A stretch of 64,000 bases of DNA from Lunularia cruciata (lineage: Eukaryota; Streptophyta; Marchantiopsida; Lunulariales; Lunulariaceae): contig OX419756.1 of NCBI GenBank assembly GCA_948567375.1, positions 27,506,552 to 27,570,551 on the forward strand. Direction: 5' to 3'. The notes beneath the pieces are model-generated. The model saw nothing but the letters and a program-made list of their open reading frames with translations. It was not told where the DNA came from and ran no database searches. The position numbers were made by a program, and so were the translations under genes. Below, piece after piece: positions 59,473-64,000 of this stretch. Every line of letters starts with the position of its first letter. Position 1 is the stretch's first letter.

Positions 59473-61423
59473 TATGATGTTAGCCTTCTAACTACCAAAT
59501 CGTCCAATATATTATACTTTTGTTGTTGCTTTGAGATCAAGAAGTCCTCCATCCCCAACTTCTTCCTTGGAGTCTTTGTTGTTGATGGTGTTGAGGTGCT
59601 AGTGCAAGTGCTTCTAGTAGACATAGGAGTATCCTTACCAGGAGTAAATCCTTGAGAAGAGTATACATCCTTTGCAAAATAAGCTCTCTTCTTCTCTTGT
59701 GCCAAAAGCTCCAATTTAAGATCTTTGGAGTTTGAGCACTCCCTCTTCTCATACTTTCTCTCAACCATATCTATGGATGCTATCCCATTACCTTTGTTTG
59801 GATTAGAAGTCATTTGGGTTTCACTACCTCCCTCTTTCTCTCTAACTCCCTCATAACTCCTTCCTCCATGGTAAGTGGAATTTGGACAATTCCTTTGAAT
59901 ATGACCTCTTCTTCCGCAACAAAAACAATTTCTATCATTGAAATTGATGGTTGGTTGGCTTCCTCTACATTGATAACTTCCATAACTCCTAGGCCCTCTC
60001 CTCACATTCTGATCCACCTCTCTCTTCTCTCATAGTTGCACTACATTGATCTTGAAATTTGCAAGTTATTTTATGATGGTTTAAAATGGATCTTTTGGTA
60101 GAGGTGCAAGAATTGAAGCAACTACTACTTATGGTGCAACCCTTGCCACCAAAGTATCAGAAGTTCTACCATACTTGCAGTTTTGAGGAGGATGCACAAC
60201 CTCTTTCATCACCAAATCACTCTCATCCTCTTCTAAACTCTTCTCCGTACGAATTGCAATCTTGATAGTTTCAATCTTGGAAGAAGGTTTCTCAAATCTC
60301 ACCTTAATTCTAATTTTTGGTCTCAACCCTCCCATAAAATTCTTTGTGAGCATGGCTTTTATGCCAATCATAGTAATCTCCATCTCATCTCCACTCTTTC
60401 TAAATTATTATATGAAATCTTGACTCTAAATTCTCCACTCTTTCTACATGGACTTTCACTTTCTCTCCATCTCCTTGTTTAAGGAAGGTAATCTTACTCA
60501 TAAATCTCTCATAAATCTCATTTGAAAGAAAGTTCTCAATGAGTGCTGAAGTTAAACTCTTCTAAAACTCTTCTTTCCCATCTCTACTCTCTCTTTTTTG
60601 GTATTTTGACTCATATCATGTAAATATTACATCCTCAAAGAATTCTGGTAATAATGAGACCCACTCATATTCCTCCTCTCATTGTTTCCTATACAAGCTC
60701 TCTTGAAGTCTCTCATAAAGTCCTCCACATTGTCTCCATCCTTGCCAAAGAAGTTTCAGTAACATTTACATGTTTATATTTACATAAACGGGAAGTTTTT
60801 TCATATTAGCCCCTCATTATCTTTCTCTTTTCTCTCAATATTTTTTCCTCTCAATCTATAACTAATAGAATATATACATGACTAACACCATTTGAGAGTA
60901 ATCTATCCTAGGGAACACAAAAGGTTTGATCACTCCAAGATTTCTATAGCAACATCAAATCCTAGAGTGCATATTAATTAAACACTCGTGGATAATTTAT
61001 CTTTAAGTTCAAGGATTATCTCCATAATTAATCTTGAAAACTATTTGATGATGGTGATGGTTTCTTTGTAGCTATATTAAGACTCTCTCCAAAATCCTTC
61101 ACCAAAGTCTCCAAAGTGCTATAACTCCACTGCACTCATGTCCTTTTGGAAGTCCTTCCACTTCACAAACCACACAACTCCTTGGTCTTAGATCTCCTCC
61201 CTCCCAACCTTGGTGAAGAAGGTCCAACATGCAATCCCAAGTCATGTAAGCCTCTCCTTTCCTTCAATCTCTTGCTCTGTAAGATCAATGTACATGGACT
61301 TGCCTTATGTCCCTTCTCTCCACATAAGAAGCACTTAGAATTACTCTTTCCTCCAAGTAGTGTATGTTTTTGGATCCTCTCAACACTCTCTTCAAATTCT
61401 ATTCTAAATTCTCTTTTCCTCAA
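59472..61423 (-). pseudogene. Element 3 gag region with two zinc knuckles
   Basis: A CCHC knuckle CFLCGEKGHKASPC lies at 61292-61333 and another, CFCCGRRGHIQRNC, at 59886-59927. Between them a capsid-like piece (60129-60383) reads NFMGGLRPKIRIKVRFEKPS. A knuckle upstream of the capsid is unusual. The sequence between 60400 and 61160 has no open frame of note. Confidence 0.7.
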
Positions 61424-61445
61424 AGCCTTGGGGAAACTTGCATAG

Positions 61446-62365
61446 TCTCAAATCCCACTCTTGGTGACCCTCCATGTTCCAAAGGTGAATCTAAACACTC
61501 AAACATGCTTTTGGTTGCTCTCACACTCCTCATGTATGAGATCTCAACTCTCCAAAACTTCTCATAATGTCATTAAATTCTCTCAATTGGTATATCATAG
61601 TCCTTTGTCACACTTGATCAAAACACTAGGGCATCCTCTCTTGTACAATTTAAAATCTTTTCATTGATCTATTTGGCCTCAACACCTTTCTATTCAACAC
61701 ATATTTCAGATTTGGTCTAAAAATGACTCCCTCACTTTAGAAACTCATTACTTCTTGCACAAGAACAATCTCGCACTAGTTCTTGAGCCAGAATTTAGGA
61801 TACTACATACTTAGTTTTCTTGGAAAGTTTCAAAAAAATCTAATGAAAAATGAAGAATGGAAAACTCTATACAAAATTCCATAAAGCATACACTTTGCGA
61901 GAATAGTTTACCCTACCAACTTCCAAAAATTCTAATTCAATGCATATAACATGATTTGCAATAATTTTAAGTGTCTCAACTAATACATCATCCAAACTAT
62001 CCTCTTTGAAAATTTCAAGTCCAGATCTCAAACTTGAGATTTTTCCCAAAATCATCAAAATCCCCAAAATTTGCAATCCACCTCACACAATTTCTCCAAA
62101 TTCTCTCATGTGTATAAGATAAAAAATATCACCTCAAAAACATCATAATAAACTATAGGATATAAAAGTGGGTCCAAATTCTCTAACATAAGTTCAGCCG
62201 TCTACTTCACTAATTTTCTCTCCAAGTGAAATCTCATAGTATCCTTCTGTCTATTATAGAATTGTACGTGGAACATTATCTTACCTTCTAGAGAGGTCTC
62301 AACAATAGAATAATAAATATGAGCTAGTGTGTCTCTCACTCAAGATGAATTTCTGATTGCTATTA
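61446..62365. other. Element 3 leader region
   Basis: No coding sequence is recognised. Near 62351-62368 the + strand tctgattgctattatgg is a degenerate form of the complement of an initiator tRNA-Met primer site next to the LTR edge. Confidence 0.4.
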
Positions 62366-63006
62366 TGGTAACACATCATGGACTAAGAAGGCAAGGAATC
62401 CCATTTCCATCATACTCTTCCAAGGCTAACACTCCAAGGCTCAAGGTATTGTTCACTAGAGAACTCAATGAGAGAGAGATAGTTGAAAATCAAAGGATGA
62501 GGAGTACTTCCTCACCCCTAGTTTATATATTGTGAAATATTTACACAGCAAAGTTACTAATTACTAAAGTAACTCAAGTTACTAGGCTAAAACTAAAATA
62601 AAGTCAAAAATCTAAAGGAATATCCATACTCATAGGAATATTTTCCTAAGCATATGATCTTATCTTGACCCAACCACTAAGTCAAGGATTCATTCACATG
62701 GGCTATCCTTGGACTATAGACAAATTAAAAAAAAGGCTTGTAGTTCCAATAGTTTTCAACTCTTTCCTCAAGGCTAAACACCTAGGAATAATACCAAGTC
62801 AATACACTAGAATCCAAAATAATGGTGCTCATCTTTTCTACTTTTCTTCTAAAGTAATGTCTCCTTTATCTTAGCTATGACCAACTTTAACTAATCATGA
62901 CTAATGTAGAACTATCCTTTATCTCTATATAGATAATATTTCTCAAGTACTTGTAATACCAAAGTTAATATCACAATAGTATATACATGCATAAATGGTT
63001 GTTACA
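62366..63006 (-). repeat. Element 3 5' LTR (right copy)
   Basis: About 641 bases, + strand from tggtaacac to ttgttaca. It is a diverged copy of 55299-55909 with ~30 extra bases at the inner end. Confidence 0.8.
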
Positions 63007-63260
63007 GAACTGCATTACCCATATTTATGAGTTTCCCAAGCTCCCATGATTTTTGGGAGAAAGATCTTGGACTTGATTGAGACTCACACTTATAGCAATT
63101 GGTGGAGCCAACACCAATGAGAGAGAGAAAAAATGGGTTTTTGTTCTCAATATTACCTTTGTTATAACAATGTGAGAGGCATCTTGGCATAAGGTGTTAG
63201 GTCAGGCTATGGACTTGGATTGTGAACCGTGGCTTGGCAAAGCAACATAGGATGCACTTG
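63007..63260 (+). pseudogene. Cytosine-5 DNA methyltransferase C-terminal relic in element D2
   Basis: Translation gives RTALPIFMSFPSSHDFWEKD, then DSHL-stop-QLVEPTPMRERKNGF. With small frame slips this resembles motif IX of C5 methyltransferases (the 'L-T/S-x-R-E-x-x-x-x-x-G-F' block). About 20 residues later come EASWHKVLGQAMDLDC, matching motif X ('R-Q-x-G-N-A' block) at typical order. The N-terminal motifs I and IV (FxGxG, PCQ) would lie in the ~0.9 kb missing at the Element 3 junction. The family reads S-adenosylmethionine and methylates cytosine in DNA. Its place between gag-protease and RT suggests it was part of the retroelement. It is non-functional here. Confidence 0.5.
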
Positions 63261-63689
63261 ATAGGCATCACCTCTCAGACATTTATGAGCTCTATGCCTA
63301 TTGAGACAATTCAAGCACATGCAGGGGATGATGGACCAAGTTGGTAGGGTATTCTTGAGACATAGCCAATGGCTACTAGTAAGAGGGGCCTACTTGGGGT
63401 CCATCCAAGTGAGAATGGTCTACTTGGGTTACACCCTTGGTCTACTTAGGATGTTGCTAGAGCTTGCAACCAGAGTAGATGGAGTTTTTGCATTGAGGTT
63501 GGAGATTATAGTGGATGGAGCATTACATTATTGTTACCAAGGGCCCGGTGTAGCTGCCAATTAGTGCATCTTCCACTACTACTCTAGTTATAGATAATAC
63601 TTGGGAGCCAAACATTGGACCCAAGCTTATGAGAGGGGAAAGATAAAGAGTTTGGAGGTTCTTGAAGAGCTACACAAGGATTTTTTCCT

Positions 63690-64000
63690 TCAATATGAAG
63701 GATTTGGGTGCTATGAAAGGACTTGGTATTTGGATTGAGCTTACTAGTGATACACTAATTCTTTTATGTCCCTACATATATAGTAACATGGAAAGAGCAT
63801 TAATTTAGAGTCAGAGTAGAGACCTTTTTGAGGCTGGTTTGGTAGAGATTTCACAAGGAGAGTATGTTTCAACTATAGTGATGCCAACCAAGAAGGATAT
63901 GTATTGCAACTACATAGATAGGTAAATATATGTAGATTATTATCCTATCAACCAATAGACTAGGGTTGATTGGCATGCCATGCCTATATCAGAGGAGATT
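63690..64000 (+). pseudogene. Element D2 reverse transcriptase, N-terminal part (cut by window end)
   Basis: In one frame: NMKDLGAMKGLGIWIELTSD, then RDLFEAGLVEISQGEYVSTI followed by VMPTKKDMYCNY and VDYYPIN. This matches the Ty3/gypsy RT fingers ('GxIxxSxSxxASPVVLVxKKDG ... CVDYRxLN'). Stops at Gln or Arg positions are present. The catalytic D-D lies beyond the window. Confidence 0.6.

Larger units (their letters stand above)
55299..63006 (-). mobile_element. Element 3: Ty3/gypsy element, minus strand, heavily decayed
   Basis: LTR-like direct repeats lie at 55299-55909 and about 62366-63006, both ending gtgttaca or ttgttaca on the + strand. Between them, on the - strand, are gag with zinc knuckles, protease, RT, RNase H and integrase in Ty3/gypsy order. 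The lineage differs from Elements 1 and 2: no chromodomain is seen, and the protease uses VDGGS. Stops and frameshifts are frequent. The outer ~30 bases of the left LTR appear to be missing at the junction with the lone LTR. Confidence 0.85.
38328..64000 (+). mobile_element. Old Ty3/gypsy-like element D, copy D2, carrying nested insertions
   Basis: D2 pieces are 38328-39039, 45653-45744, 51334-54565 and 63007-64000 (running off the window). Joining across the younger insertions restores the colinear order seen in D1. Coding remains on the + strand are gag with two CCHC-like fingers, a retropepsin C-terminal part, a cytosine methyltransferase-like C-terminal part, then the start of reverse transcriptase. 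All are heavily broken. The left boundary is approximate and no LTR was identified. About 0.9 kb expected between the protease and the methyltransferase C-terminus is missing at the third insertion site. Confidence 0.6.

Noticed and set aside
1-64000. CRISPR arrays, bacterial operons, rRNA genes or intact tRNA genes
   Set aside because: No regularly spaced repeats, no rRNA-like conserved sequence, and no tRNA with complete stems was seen; the only tRNA-like sequence is the degraded module in element D.

Overview
This window looks like nuclear DNA of a land plant, most likely a bryophyte (moss-like). The reasons are spliceable GT-AG introns, a clear CYP98A cytochrome P450, and Ty3/gypsy chromoviruses primed by initiator tRNA-Met. 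The species is inferred, not shown by the sequence.

Layout. About 1-16.4 kb is gene-type DNA of mixed composition without recognisable transposons. It holds (i) a large coiled-coil protein gene on the + strand, with a 3.7-kb exon (5190-8911) followed by five short phase-compatible exons to 11791, and (ii) an intronless CYP98A gene (13547-15118), the 3'-hydroxylase of p-coumaroyl esters in phenolic, cuticle and lignin-type metabolism. From about 16.4 kb to the end the DNA is AT-rich and made of layers of decayed mobile elements.

Transposon region. At 20.6-21.5 kb lies a PIF/Harbinger-like transposase relic. At 22.9-38.3 kb there are fragments of several repeat families: 'F' pieces, gag copy D1 at 28.1-30.3 kb, a stop-riddled unknown ORF at 31.3-32.8 kb, a ~600-bp repeat pair at 33 and 37.7 kb, and an antisense coiled-coil pseudogene at 37-37.7 kb. 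From about 38.3 kb to the window end, one old + strand Ty3/gypsy-like element (D2) is the host for younger insertions. Element 1 is at 39040-45652 (+ strand, 758/753-bp LTRs, target duplication CCTAT, chromodomain). Element 2 is at 45745-51333 (- strand, ~390-400-bp LTRs, target duplication CAAAA, chromodomain). A lone LTR related to Element 1 is at 54566-55298. Element 3 is at about 55299-63006 (- strand). D2 resumes at 63007.

Most notable points. (1) The D2 segment just after Element 3, between its gag/protease part and its reverse transcriptase, reads like the C-terminal motifs IX and X of a cytosine-5 DNA methyltransferase, so D2 is probably a relic of a methyltransferase-carrying retrotransposon. 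(2) The Element 2 LTRs carry perfectly spaced heat-shock elements just upstream of a TATA box, suggesting a heat-responsive promoter. (3) The stop codons that break Element 1, and the unknown ORF at 31-32.8 kb, almost all look like C-to-T or G-to-A changes of Gln, Arg or Trp codons in otherwise open frames, as expected of decay by methyl-cytosine deamination.
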